64,000 nt of DNA from Diphasiastrum complanatum. Lineage: Eukaryota; Streptophyta; Lycopodiopsida; Lycopodiales; Lycopodiaceae. Positions 1-11,179 of this stretch are shown here, in pieces (positions within the stretch are counted from its first letter, which is position 1; each line of letters begins with the position of its first letter). The notes under the pieces are model-generated. The model was given only the letters and a program-made list of their open reading frames with translations. It was not told where the DNA came from and did no database searches. The DNA lies in contig CM055102.1 in NCBI GenBank assembly GCA_029204225.1, positions 22,030,386 to 22,094,385 of the forward strand, written 5' to 3'. The position numbers and the translations under genes were made by a program.

Positions 1-401
1 ATTAAGAGGTGGCAAAGTGTGGTCCAATCATAGTTAAGCATAGTGGTAGCTTGTGGATCTACTAGTATCATTGTACTCCTCATTTGGATCTAATTGATTT
101 TGAGATTGAGTGGATTTTGAGTGTAAGTGATTTTCTAGCTTTCTCTCTCTACTTAAGAGCTATTGATGATTTTCTCTCTCTACCCAAGGAGTGCAGTTTG
201 TTTCTACTTAGATTACTTTTGGAAAACTTCCCACACGTGTAAGTGAGAGTTGGAAGTGATTGAATGCATGTAGTAGTGTGTTTTTGCCATAGATTCAAAG
301 ATAGATCTTGAATCTCAATCTAGTCTTGATCTTGGTGCATCTACACAGCTTAGGAGATCACAAGTACATGTTGTGGACAGTCCACATGCGTGAAATCAAC
401 A
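1..401 (+). mobile_element. 3' part of a copia-type LTR
   Basis: The block has two CTCTCTCTAC-type pyrimidine stretches. Near its end comes a 'ttaggagatcacaagtacatg' type segment, then a CACATGCGTGAA-like tail ending in CA. The same order (pyrimidine tracts, 'cttaggagatcaaa', cacacgtgtgaatt, CA, then a primer-binding site) is seen at 42.9-43.16 kb. I infer a related LTR truncated by the window edge. No primer-binding site follows; the LTR is joined directly to mid-pol sequence, so the gag end has been deleted or recombined away. Confidence 0.5.
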
Positions 402-930
402 AATTTCAATGTTGATACATGTACAATCAAGAAGCATGATGAAATCCTTGCATTTGGGTCTAGATATGGTGGAATCTACAAGCTTGATCCCAAAGAGTAT
501 GCTAACTCTTGTGATAGTGCTTTTGCTACTCATATGTCTTTGGAGGAACTATGGCATAGAAGGTTGGGTCATCCTAACTATAATTCTATGGTGTCCATGG
601 TCAAAAAATCTAAAGCTATTGGCCTGCCTAATCTTATCTCCAAGAATTTCAAGCCATGTGAGGCTTGTGCCATATCTAAGTCTCATAAGAAGCCTTTTTC
701 AAAGTCATCTATAAGACTACACATCCATTGGAGCTCATACACTCGGATGTGCACTTCTCATCTTCAAAGAGCAAGGGTGGTGCTACTTGCTTTGTAACTT
801 TCATTGATGATTTCACTAGATTTACTTGGGTATATCTTCTAGCTTCAAAATCTATGGTGTTTGACTATTTCCTAAAGTTCAAAGCTCTAGTTGAAAAGCA
901 ATTTTCTTACAAAATCAAGGTTCTAGAATG
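402..930 (+). pseudogene. Ty1/copia pol fragment: GAG-pre-integrase and start of integrase
   Basis: The first reading frame (to about 720) carries the protease-to-integrase linker and the GAG-pre-integrase domain, with LWHRRLGHPNYNSM and a CEACAISKSH zinc-binding piece. A frameshift near 720 moves the reading to the next frame, where integrase begins with LIHSDVH and continues through TFIDDFTRFTWVYLL, so both N-terminal catalytic aspartates are visible. Similarity stops near 930, before the catalytic glutamate. There is no RT or RNase H downstream. It is a dead fragment of a Ty1/copia polyprotein that once integrated element cDNA. Family assignment is secure; the boundary with unrelated DNA (931-1090) is approximate. 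Confidence 0.85.
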
Positions 931-1090
931 CTGAATAGAGTCACGATCTTCCTGAAACAATACTCTGTAATAACAGAGAGGAAGATCAAAACTATTCCAT
1001 TCTGATTCAGTGTTCATGGAGCTTAACCGCAACAGCTGATAAGTAATTGTATATATACACATGGCTAACCGATTAAAAGAATGATTAATG

Positions 1091-1965
1091 TGTGATTACT
1101 AATGGGCTACTTGAGCCGTAGGCAATTCAAAATAAAAATGATTGAAAGTTAAAGAATAGTGTGACTAAAAGGCAAAATATAGCTTGAGTATTTTGCAATT
1201 TCATGTACATATGTAAATCTCAAATGTGTGGAGCATGTTCCCACGTGTGGATGGTAGGCATAATCATCTTAGTTCATTATGTTGAGTTTGAGTAGTCAAT
1301 AGGCCTAAAACTTGAGTTTTGGGGGTCCTATGCCGAAAATACCCAAGGGTACACATGTTTGTAGGAGATTAGGCCAAAAAGTAGCTTCGATTAAGCTTGA
1401 GGTAGTTTAGGCCTTTGACATTTGGCATGATGATAGAGGGCTAGTGACATGTCTTTTGATGTTGTAATGTTGTCATTGGACCAATCACAAGAGAAAGATA
1501 CATTATAAATGGTCCAATCAATGTAGGAGATGACAACTCAATGGACCAATCAAATTTAGAGGTGCTATATGAGAAATCCAATCATTTTGCTTGCTTATCA
1601 CTCCTCTTGGATCTCAAACTACTATATAGAGGAGCTCTCTCTTTGTACATACAATCAAGTTGAGAGTTAATGCAATTTTGGATCTCATACACTTTTTGGT
1701 CTATTCTCTCTCTACTTGAGAGCAACATGTTTGGTTTTGCCTCTCATAGTGAATTTTACTTTGTTTTTTCATGTGGATGTTAAAAAATAGCTTTTCTTTG
1801 GATGATCATAACTTTGGTTGTAGATGAGCTCTTGCTTTGATTCAAAGCTTGATAGATAGCCCTTGAAAATCTAGTTTGATCTATCATATATTCATCTTGT
1901 GCAGCCTCACATGCATGGAGGTCATTGTAGATCTTTGCATGGTCCTCAAATCTCAATTTTTGACA
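1091..1965 (+). mobile_element. copia LTR, family A (plus copy)
   Basis: This ~875-bp block ends TGACA directly before a TGGTATCAAAGCC primer-binding site, as expected for a 5' LTR. It is an inverted copy of 51508-52391: both start at TTACTAATGGGCTAC, both hold the pyrimidine-rich 'tctctctctacttgagag' type segment, and both end in the same TTTTTGACA before the primer site. The left edge is placed where the two copies stop matching (about 1096) or at the nearest TG (1091). No matching 3' LTR was found in the window, so this is one end of a broken element. Confidence 0.75.
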
Positions 1966-1978
1966 TGGTATCAAAGCC
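1966..1978 (+). other. Primer-binding site (initiator Met tRNA)
   Basis: TGGTATCAAAGCC lies immediately after the LTR end CA. It differs by one base from the plant copia consensus TGGTATCAGAGCC, which pairs with the 3' end of initiator methionine tRNA. Confidence 0.8.
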
Positions 1979-2890
1979 TAGGTACATGCACGCATGAAGC
2001 TTGATCTCCATAAAGAAAGATCTTGAGTGAAAATTCTAGGTTTGAGACTGCTCTTGCATCCCAATTGTCTTCTAGATTCAAATTGGCTAATGATTGCTTG
2101 TTTTGAGTGATTTCTTGGATCATATGTGAGAATTTAATGTATGGAAAGTATAGGCCACGTGTGAGTTGCATCCACATTGAAATTTTGTAGCAAACTCATC
2201 TTTGATCCATTTAGCCCAACTAGACATTTGTTGGAAAGAGCATCAAGTGTAGATTGATAAGACCAAGCCCCCAAGGGTTGTTGATGCATCTCGTTGATGT
2301 ATGGATCCAATATTTGAGGGTAGGTAGGTGTTCCCACCCAGTGTTTTTTGGATCTTTATGGTTTAATGCCCTTGATCTTGAGTGTTATGTTCAAAATTGA
2401 AAGGTTCTCTCAATTCTAGTCAAGTGACGACAATCTAGGACATTGTTTGTAATCAAATCTTTTCAAATCCATTCCAGCTCTAAAGAGTTAGAGTCATTGA
2501 TCTTTGTGGAGTCCAATAGGGATGATTGGAACTAAATTTGGTGTGATTTGGTGCAAATTTGTTGTGCTTTGATTTTGGTGATCAAGGCAAGTCCTAATTT
2601 CCAATTGACTAGGTTTTGGTGTGATGTGATTCCTATGTTTGTGATTTAGATCTGTTGTAGACCTTTCTAGATTTTTGATGTGTTCAAATCTAGTGTTTTG
2701 AGGGTCACAAAATCATTGTTGGAGTCCTTTCACATGTGTGTACTTTGTGTAAAAGAAAAGCTTTTGGTGAAGATTGATTCTAGAATTTGTGATAGAGATC
2801 TTACTAGATCTTTGATTTGTTCAAGTCTAGGCTTTTGGAAATCACAAAATCATTTTGTATAGTCATTTCACAAGCTTGTACTTTGTGTAC
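1979..2890 (+). mobile_element. Untranslated leader of copia family A
   Basis: This sequence matches the reverse complement of about 50770-51494 in collinear order, including the 'gttttgagggtcacaaaatc' and 'ttttggaaatcacaaaatc' landmarks. It therefore represents the 5' leader between primer site and gag. The copy here keeps about 230 bp (roughly 2460-2680) that the other copy lacks. The gag gene expected next is absent: at about 2900 the sequence changes to the unrelated tandem repeat. Short ORFs inside it have no support. Confidence 0.7.
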
Positions 2891-2908
2891 ATTTTCATTT
2901 GTCTCAAG

Positions 2909-3416
2909 AAATGCCAAACAAGCCTGGTGACATGTAGAGGATACATCTATACCCAGAGTAAAAAGAGAAGTAGCCAGTTAACAGATTCTCTAGAGTAGAG
3001 GATCTGTCAACATTTGGCCCGTTGCTGCTTGAAACCAACCACAGATTCAACCCAAACCTGCTGCAACAACCTGCTCCATCAGCCCGTTTAACACATTGTT
3101 CGAATCCGTGCTGAAACATCACAACCCTGTGATTGTTCTTGCCAGACAATTATGAACTTGCAATAAATGCCAAACAAGCCTGGTGACAAGTAGAGGATAC
3201 ATCTATAACCAGAGTAAAAAGAGAAGTAGCCAATTAACGAATTCTCTAGAGCAAGGGATCTGTCAACATTTGGCCCGTTGCTACTTGAAACCAACCACAG
3301 ATTCAACCCGAACCTGCTGCAACAACCTGCTCCATCAGCCCATTTAACACGTTGTCCGAATCCGTGCTGAAACATCACAACCCTGTGATTGTTCTTGCCA
3401 AACAATTATGAACTTG
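2909..3416. repeat. Tandem duplication, two ~252-bp units (period 256)
   Basis: Unit 1 is 2909-3160 and unit 2 is 3165-3416. Both run from 'atgccaaacaagcctggtga' to 'caattatgaacttg' with roughly 4-5% mismatches. Open frames on the minus strand (for example one starting near 3405) are present in both units only because the units are copies; they resemble no family I know. Confidence 0.9.
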
Positions 3417-4728
3417 AAATAAAACACAAAACACCTGCCAGAAACATCTCTTGCAGATCTATTCCAGACTCCGCCATCTCCTGCAACACATGACTACTCC
3501 CACACGCACCTCCACTCTCCTCACGCCATCTTCACCAACCTCCATGCACCTCCACCCTCCTCACGCCATCTCCACCAACCTCTCACCAGCAATGCCCTCC
3601 TCCATTGACATCACCACGAAAACCTCTTGACTTGAGCCTCCACGTTGCCATCTCCTTCACGCTCCTACAGACACCCTCCCGCCTGAGCTTCTCTTTGAAA
3701 AAAAAATCTCGACCGAGTCATAGCTTCATCAAATCTCGACCAAAATTTTTTGTCTGCTGTTTTTGTAGATCTTAATTGCATTTAGGACGCTTAATCTATT
3801 ATCTTACATTTGTTCATACATGAACGTGCATTTTTGTAGGAAACCTATGTTCTTACATGCATTAGCTTCACTTTGAAGCCAAAAACCATCCTTACTGCTA
3901 TTTTTTGCAGAAAGAGGTTACATTAAGGGTGCTTTTCAGCTTGCTTAGCCTTACTTTGCTTTCACAAATGCATAAGCATATTCTGTTTACAGATTTACAA
4001 CAAATAGATTTCTTTATGGCTGGAAAACAGGGTAGATGCTGCCCAAATTTTTCCAAAAACTCAAATTTGCAGATTGCCTTTCCTTAATCACAAGATACGC
4101 ATTCCTGTAACCCATACCATTCAAAGAATGCTTTACTGGCTCACACAACCTACAACACTATTAGTTTGTTGGAAAATACAGCATGAACTTGTAAATCCAA
4201 AAAAAACCACCATGCAAATCTTGCAAAAAGCCATCAACACTCACAACAAGTGGTTAGTCCATTTTTGCATCAATTCTTGCATTTCTCACCGACAGTGAAA
4301 GCAAATCCGGTTCCACAAAAAATAAAAAACAAAAAACAAATCCCATAAATCACTGTTATGTAAAAGCCAAAAAACCATAGAAACCATCATTACCTCTGAT
4401 TGAAACCATTGCTATTAGGAAAGTGCTCCTAATGAAGTAATCGACAACATAAGTGGATCAAAAAAAATCTAAATCTACTTTCTAAACACAGATTTGAAGT
4501 GCTTAAAACCCGAATCGATTGTATACCTGGTAGTGCACATACCACACAACCGATTGCACCTCAAAAAAGTGACTCTCGGGAAGAAGAATTTGAATTTTCA
4601 CCACTTGTTGCTTACTCCACCATTTTCTCAAAAATATGTCGAGATTCTGTATCACACAATGGAAAAATCCCCACACAATTTGAGATTCCTTCTTGAGCAC
4701 AAATCAATGGCAAAACGTGCTTAGAATT
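3417..4728 (-). mobile_element. Probable leader of a minus-strand LTR element
   Basis: This stretch lies directly inside the minus-strand primer-binding site at 4729-4741, so it should be the leader of that element. It holds a CT/CCACC-rich part (3480-3720) and AT-rich DNA. No gag or pol similarity is visible in either strand, which suggests a non-autonomous element or a leader cut off from its genes. Confidence 0.4.
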
Positions 4729-4741
4729 GGCTCTGATACCA
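4729..4741 (-). other. Primer-binding site (minus strand)
   Basis: GGCTCTGATACCA is the exact reverse complement of the plant copia primer site TGGTATCAGAGCC. It places an LTR to its right, on the minus strand. Confidence 0.85.
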
Positions 4742-5134
4742 ATATAAAGTCCTACACCAAGAATCCTATTCTAAGCATGCCAATCACAAGCAACACAAGG
4801 GAAACAGATGGTGGACAAACCAACCCAACCAAACCTAGATCGAATGGATCGAGCCCCCAAGCTATGGATCAATCACAAAGAGGAATGAGGCATCACACCA
4901 ACAGCATATGGCTACCAGTCATGCAATCAAACATATACTAGTGACAGCCCAATAGGTATACTTATACCCTCCAAGGCCCATGCACCAGTAGTAGTGCACT
5001 GTGACACCTCACTGGACACCTTTGTAGCCTATCTGGGCCACGTCATCCAGTTCTCCAATGACTCACTGATAGACCCATACAAATCCACCATCAAGAGTTT
5101 AGGCCTACAACCATTAATTATGACTTTATACACA
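4742..5134 (-). mobile_element. LTR of the minus-strand element
   Basis: The region to the right of the primer site should be the 5' LTR. On the sense strand it would end GGACTTTATAT before the primer site and may begin TGTGTATAAAGTC near 5134. That gives short inverted ends (TATAAAGTC / GACTTTATA) and a length near 390 bp. The outer boundary is inferred from these ends only. Confidence 0.45.
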
Positions 5135-6478
5135 TAAGGGCCCCGATTCCCTTATAGTCACAACTAACTTATGGCTTGTTGGTCTATTGATCTCTAGCGT
5201 GGACACGCTACCCGAGACCAGTTGTGGGCATGATGATAGGGTAGATGCTCAGATCTTCGAGATCGGGGATGACATTGGGATACCTGATAGGGATAACACT
5301 GTAGGATGACATGGGATGATCATCAGGGGGCATCTATCTCAGATTGGACTTGAGTCATTGGACATGACTTACAAGGGCGATTCATGATGGAATCAGGATA
5401 CTGCAAATGCAAATGGGCAAAGTTTAAAGCTTTGGGAGCCAGCTCTAGATTGGAGAGCTGATGGAGATCACACAATTGGGTGTGATCGAAGGACAAATAC
5501 TATGATGAGTATTTTGCTAGCGATCTACTATAGGGGACATTGATGGCGAGGACTTCATGGTGTGCTCATTTGGGAGTACAGGATGACATTACAGTAGGGG
5601 GCCAGTCATTGGCATTGGCATCGATGGGTAGGCATCTACCATCATGGGCGTGGATAAGCTATCTTTAGCTTTCATGCATTTGGCTATATTTGCAAGATTC
5701 TAGGCCTGGTATAGGTGTTGGAACCTATATGGTTCAGATCCACAAGTGGTGAGATCAAGAAGCCTAGAGGAAGTCACTCAGAGCCATATACCTCAGTACA
5801 ATCAAGGAGACATTAGTCTCGGGGATCCTGTGAGTGGAAACTCATGGATGAGCTTGCGTTGGCATGGTGTCAAGTGGCACATAGCTAGGGAGAGCGAGCG
5901 ACACTGCTAGGAGCCAGGAGGAGTAGGTGATGCTTTCTTTGGTGATCGGCCTGGATAGTAGGATGGTGACCTAGGAGCGGGTCAGACCTACTTGGAGGTA
6001 GGTGGCATGGAGTGTACTTGGGGTGGTACGTATCTTGAGGTCATGGAGTGCATTACGGGGTGATGTGGATCCAGCATGCCCATGGTTGTGAGCCGATAGG
6101 GATGGAGATGGTTGCTCAAGGAGTGACAGTTGATACTTTGGCGAGTGACCAGGTGAGCTGCATGGTTATATGCATAGTGATCTCCAGGTTGATGTCACAT
6201 GTTGTTTCTATCCATCATTATTTGGTAAGCAGGATGCAGCTTTTGGTTAGATCCAATTGGAGTCTAGTTGTACTACATGTGGATAGATTCTTGGAAAGCT
6301 ACCAGTAGGTAATGATGGTGGATCTACTGTATTCAGTTGTGTTTGAGACGTGACCCGCTATGGACATATCAGTCAGGCATTGATCCCGTAGACGACCTCT
6401 TGGGATATTCGGGTAGCCACACATAGGAAAAATTAGCTTGTACAGAGTTATATACAGTATATGCTATACTCGAGGGCA
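5135..6478. other. Unassigned G-rich block
   Basis: The plus strand is rich in GATGA, GGGG and CATGG words, and unlike its AT-rich surroundings. No conserved protein motif was recognised in any frame; the ORF at 6048-6308 has no family features. Its position before a possible LTR (6479-6702) would fit the 3' untranslated part of an LTR retrotransposon, but this is inference. Confidence 0.3.
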
Positions 6479-6702
6479 TGTCTCGAGTTTGTCGATCGAA
6501 TTTGGCCGTATCAGGCCTCGACCTTAGTTTGGTAGGTGGTAGGCCAATTTTAGGACACCTGTCTTTTGATGCAGTTTGTGAATACTCTATATGTATAGTT
6601 TTTTTGGTAATACAAGATTTTGCTGTGCCATCTTTGAGAGCTTGTGAGCAGTGTCTATGGTGATTGATTGATGTGATCTACATACTACACTAGATCCTAA
6701 CA
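6479..6702 (+). mobile_element. Possible short LTR (TG...CA)
   Basis: A 224-bp segment starts TGTCTCGAG right after a purine run (GAGGGCA), carries a TATA-like CTCTATATGTATAG near 6585, and ends GATCCTAACA. These are LTR features, but there is no second copy and no primer site, so the call is weak. Confidence 0.3.
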
Positions 6703-6770
6703 GGATATTAATAGTATTGACCTGCGGTATCATTGATGCGTTTAAATTAAAGTTGTTGATATACACTTAC

Positions 6771-8335
6771 TGCTGAAACTCGTTCGCCATCTCTTCAAGG
6801 GATAAATCTAGCAATTTCATGCATGAAAGAATGGAGATTAAAATTTTTTCATCCTTAATTCCTTGCACCAGTAGGTGATTTCATGTCATTGGGGAGCATT
6901 TTAATTGAAACGTTAGTTTTTCGATCCTTCTTGCGCAGAGCAATGGAGAGGTCATCTTTGGTTTAGATGATTCTTCCACAATGTGAAAATATCATCTTGC
7001 AGATCGCAGATTGCATCTGTTTTGAAGGCAAGCTAAAAAAAACTGTTCATACTTTCTTTGCAGGACTGGATTCGAAGCTCAAGACTCACCTAGTCATGCA
7101 TTTTCAGAAAATCAAGATATTCATTATGAAAAAAGCCTGATCCTTTGGACAAATGACATACTCAAGCGAGAGTCATTGTCATTGTTGAGGTCTCTTGCCA
7201 GGAGTTTGGCCTCCTCCTCTGTCAATCCAACATAAATTTTGCATTCTACAGTCCTAAAAAAAGGGCGAGTCTGGGTATTTCCTAACCAATTGTCGCCTTG
7301 CCTCTGCAGAATGGCATCCCCTAATTATGAAATACCTATATTCGTTTATCATGCCGCTTTTAAAGGAGGACTTTCTAGTGCACTGAGAAGGATCGACCAT
7401 TACTATGAAGGGAAGCACATTTACGAGTGGATTGATCTTCATTTTCGACTTCAAATTATGTACATGCAAATCATGGGGCTCTCTTACTTCAAGGGGTCTC
7501 GCGCAGGTCACTGGATCATTGGGAGGCCTTTCAACTTGCTTGATGTGCAGTCCCACAAACTTGGGGCTGACTAACCTTTCATTTTTTATTTTCTCGCAAA
7601 TGAGGTTTTGCTAAGAGTTTGGGGCACCAACGCCAAGGCCCGCTCCAAGACCTTAGGTGCATCTGTTTCTTGGCACGACCCTGCAATGTCTTCAGCCATC
7701 GATCCCTTTCCTTTAGGACAAGACACCTTTCTTCGTATACGTGGTGTAGGCTCCATGCTTTCGCCTTCGGCAGCAGCAATAGATGCAAAAGCCTGCTTGC
7801 TTGTTGTCAAGTACTTTGCAAAACCGTGTATCATATTTGCATCGTTACCAATACGCTTAGCTATCTCCATGCTTAACGATGTAGAGAGGCAATTCTTGAC
7901 ACTGCAATTGCTTTTAAAAAAGCAGAGCTCCCTCAACGAGCCTTTATTCTCAATCTTAAATAATATCTTGGAATCCTCATCCTCATCATAATAGATATCA
8001 CATATTTTACCTAGCATTTTTGGTTCACCAAAAATAGCTATACCTTTATTTCTGGACATGACCAAACACAGTTTATTGCCTTTTATGATAATAGCCCACT
8101 GATATGCCTCGTATGAATGAAAACTGATCTCTTCAAAAACTCTCTCTACTGTTGTCCTTTTAGGCTGTGGATTATCACACACGGTAGAAACTTTTGCTAG
8201 TGAGTCACCATCTCCTCCTGGATGACCCATCCTATGCTTCTTATGCATTGCCTTTGAAGTAATAAATCCTTCTGAGACTTTAAATTTGATTTTTTGTGTG
8301 GGTTTGTTGTGACAACAAGGATTAACATGAGAAAG
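6771..8335 (-). pseudogene. Remnant of a ParB/sulfiredoxin-like protein gene, function unknown
   Basis: The minus strand is open from 8335 to 7586 in one frame (about 220 residues from the ATG at 8248). Its N-terminal half is basic with a DEDED acidic patch; I recognise no domain there. Downstream, in other frames, comes a stretch with FIIRGCHSAEARRQLV, which resembles the DGxHR box of ParB N-terminal/sulfiredoxin folds with the Asp replaced. It continues through a VECKIYVGLT strand and an EEEAKLLARDLNNDN helix. One extra T in T-runs near 7259 and near 7135 breaks the frame, with at least two more breaks further on. The final piece ends LSLEEMANEFQ next to a GTAAGT splice donor (6765-6770). 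I infer an old, frameshifted copy of a gene family I remember only as an uncharacterised eukaryotic group; the function is unknown. Confidence 0.5.
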
Positions 8336-8471
8336 TTACCAAATAGCAATAAGATTTCTTTTGTGTCGGTTATTTTCAATAATCAAACACGAATACTAAA
8401 CATTTTTTTAGTTTTTTGCTAAAAATATAGAAAAAGTACATGGAAAATTGTCAAAATGTTTTTCTAAAAAA

Positions 8472-8723
8472 AGTTAAGAAGACAGTTTAAAAACCCGACC
8501 GGATCAATCACCACAACACAACATCAAGTGCAATAAGACAAGACAACAAAATTGCTCTCCACAAACTATATATTCAACTAATAAGCAAGTACAAAGATAA
8601 AGTTGCTTAAAGGCACTCAAAGGGCTCGTAAAAGAAAGACGGCCCGATAATTCTAGAACTGAGCACACGTGGTGCCGTCGAAATAAGAAAGCACTGTATA
8701 AGTCGATCATTGCTATTTTAACT
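8472..8723 (-). repeat. 3' LTR of the 8.5-13 kb copia element
   Basis: It is 252 bp, collinear with 12778-13029, and preceded on the sense strand by the purine tract GAGGGAGAG. It contains the conserved CACACGTGGTGCCGTCG segment. Ends are AGTTAAAATAGC (sense start) and CTTAACT (sense end). Confidence 0.93.
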
Positions 8724-8732
8724 CTCTCCCTC
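8724..8732 (-). other. Polypurine tract
   Basis: The sense strand reads GAGGGAGAG immediately before the 3' LTR. This is the expected place for plus-strand DNA priming. Confidence 0.7.
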
Positions 8733-8779
8733 AATGATCAACGTCTCTCTTTATTTTAGAGTTTACTCTATTCATGAAA

Positions 8780-9744
8780 CATACCTCCATGATAGTATTA
8801 CAAGTAAAGGCTTTTTACATAACCAGATCTAAGCCAAGTTTGGCTCTAAAAGTCTCAAACTTTTCTTTACTTAAATCTTTCGTAAATATATCAGCAACTT
8901 GTAAAAACGTAGAATAGTGTACAATACTTATATCTTCAAATTGTAGCTTTTCACGCACAAAGTGATATTTTATTTTACCTCAATATGTTTTGTCCTTGCG
9001 TGAAAGACAAGATTCTTAGCCAATTGTATTCCACTTTAGCTGTCAAAGAAAATAACAGTAGGATTAACGCTTCATGCCAATCTCACATAACAACTTACGT
9101 AGCCAAACAGCTTCCTGGGTAGCAGAACTTAACGCTTTATATTCGGCTTCTATAGAAGAAAGAGAAATGGTGTCTTGCTTCTTGCTAGACTATGAAAAAC
9201 AACCGCCACCAAAATTGAAGGCATAACCTGTTGTTGACTTTCTATCATCTACATTTCCTGCCCAATCAACATCAACATAACCCTGCAACTTAGGTAAAAC
9301 ACTTTGTCTTTTGTAGATTAGGCCAAGGTTAGGTGTACATTTCACATACCTCAATATCCTTTTCGCAGCTTTTCAATGGTCCATAGTGGGTGATGACATG
9401 AATTGGCTAATCAGACTTACAACATAGTAGATATCAGGACGTGTAGTTGTAAGATATATCAAACTCCCAACTAGTTGACGAAATAGAGTAGCGTCAACAT
9501 GTGCACTATTAGCCACTGGAGCAAATGTCTCTTCATAGTCAACTCCTTTATTTTGCTCATAGCCCTTCACTACTAGGCGTGCCTTATGCTTTGCTATCGT
9601 GCCATCCGCATGAAACTTTGTTCTAAACACCCATTTCCTTTCCAAGTGGTAGATCAACCAACTCCCATGTATCATGCCTGTGGATGGATTCCATCTCCTC
9701 TTCCATTGCCCTTTGCCATTCTTTGTGATCTTTTGCTTCATCAA
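8780..9744 (-). pseudogene. copia RT/RNase H remnant with RT core deleted
   Basis: From 9744 leftward the frame gives the RT start: WVFRTKFHADG, then KHKARLVVKGYEQ and DYEETFAPVA. It then jumps directly to the post-RT segment LVGSLIYLTTTRPDI. The fingers/palm segment holding the YVDD active site is therefore missing without loss of frame. Further left, frames give the RNase H SLSSIEAEYKALSSATQEAV motif and an ADIFTKDLSKEKFE-like tail, broken by stops. The protein cannot reverse transcribe. It lies just inside the 3' LTR, as expected for a copia element. Confidence 0.88.
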
Positions 9745-9759
9745 AGGTTGATGGCTCTT

Positions 9760-11165
9760 GACACTTCAAAATTTCACTCATTAGGGCGGGGAGACTTCCT
9801 TTCCCGCGTTGATCTTCTCACTTCTCCTTGTGTGCTAGATCTTGGTTGAATTAGCTTTGCATCCTTCATGATCTTTTCATACCATTTTGGTATCTTAGAT
9901 TCAGGTGATACACTCCGTGGAGAGTATATATCCCAAGGAGTGTCCAAGTAATGTCTCTTACTTCCAACCAGTTTCTCATTTATTGCTCCTATTGGCAAGT
10001 ACCTTCCCCTAGGCTCTTGAGTAGGTGGTGTCTTCTCATACCCACCCTCTCGACTCTCATCTTCACGTGCATCATCTTGTGGAGCGTCTTCTTCATCTTC
10101 TTCTTCCAAAATTGTGGGAAGTCTTTTTATGCTTTCACCACTTGCATGGTCTTCATATTCATACCTATGCATCTCATCAAAGATCACATCTTTTTTTATG
10201 TGAATCTTGTTCATTACAGGATCAAAACACCTATATGCCTTCGTCCTCTCATCATAACCGACAAAGATACACTTTATTGCTTTTTCATCAAGTTTCTTTC
10301 GCTCCTCCTTTGGAACATGTACATAGGCCCTACATCCAATGACGCGAAACTTGTCAATTTTTGGCTTTATTCCTGTAAATGCTTCTTCGGGAGTCACCTA
10401 TGGAACCGCAACTGTAGGGCTCCTGTTTTGCAAGAACGTTGCCACACTGCACACTTCTGACCAAAGTGAATTGGTCAAGCCCATTTGCTTCATCATGGAA
10501 CGTGCACTCTCCATAATAGTCCTGTTTTTCCTTTCAACTACACCATTAATATGTGGTGTGTGTGACTATGTGAATTGTCTTTTTGATGTCGTGTTCCTTG
10601 CAAAAGTCCTCAAAATCATCAGATTTGTATTCGCCCCCTCTATCAGATCTTAGTACTTTGATGCGTGTATCTAGTTGGTTCTCTACTAAAGTCTTGAACT
10701 CCTTGAAGCGAGCAAAAGTGTCAGATTTCTTCTTCAAGAAATAAATCCATGTCCTCCTAGAGTAATCATCTATGAAAGTCATAAAATAATATGCTTTCTC
10801 CAATGACATGGTCTTCATTGGGCCGCACAGGTCGATGTGAATAAGTTCCAATGGTTTCTTAGCTCTTGCAGCTCCACCTTTCTTGAATGTCTCTCTGTGA
10901 TGCTTTCCATGATGCATCCTTCGCATATTGCATGATGATCATCCTGCAATGTTGGTAATCCTATTACCATCTTCAGCTTCGCCATCAATCTTAAGCTCCC
11001 ATAGTTCAAGTGACCAAGTCTTTTGTGCCACAACTCAAATTGAGATGCTGTTGAAATAGCCAAACCATATTCTTCTGGTTTTGCAGCATCTAATTTATAA
11101 AGGCCACAGTTACTATCTCTATATCCTTTCGCCACCACTTTATGGTTGTGGTTTATATCCCTCAT
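9760..11165 (-). pseudogene. copia GAG-pre-integrase and integrase
   Basis: The first part (11165-10815) has ELWHKRLGHLNYGSL and a CEGC half-site of the zinc-binding region. The next frame (10926-10546) holds integrase [12 protein letters not shown] and [19 protein letters not shown], so both aspartates are intact. It ends after [12 protein letters not shown], where the next helix with the catalytic Glu is shifted out of frame. The C-terminal part (10397-9774) has EEAFTGIKPKIDKFRVIGC and KCIFVGYDERTKAYRCF, typical of copia integrase, followed by an acidic linker. At least two frameshifts and one stop interrupt it. It is highly similar to the integrase at 49.2-50.04 kb. Confidence 0.9.
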
Positions 11166-11179
11166 AAGGCATCCATCCT

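Noticed and set aside
2904-3405. Two similar minus-strand ORFs, possibly a duplicated gene
   Set aside because: They are similar only because they lie in the two units of a DNA tandem duplication. No family features, and the flanks are retrotransposon leaders.
5135-6478. Coding region in the G-rich block
   Set aside because: All frames lack conserved motifs, and the longest ORF (86 codons) is unremarkable.
9951-10460. 169-codon plus-strand ORF
   Set aside because: Antisense shadow of the copia integrase on the minus strand.
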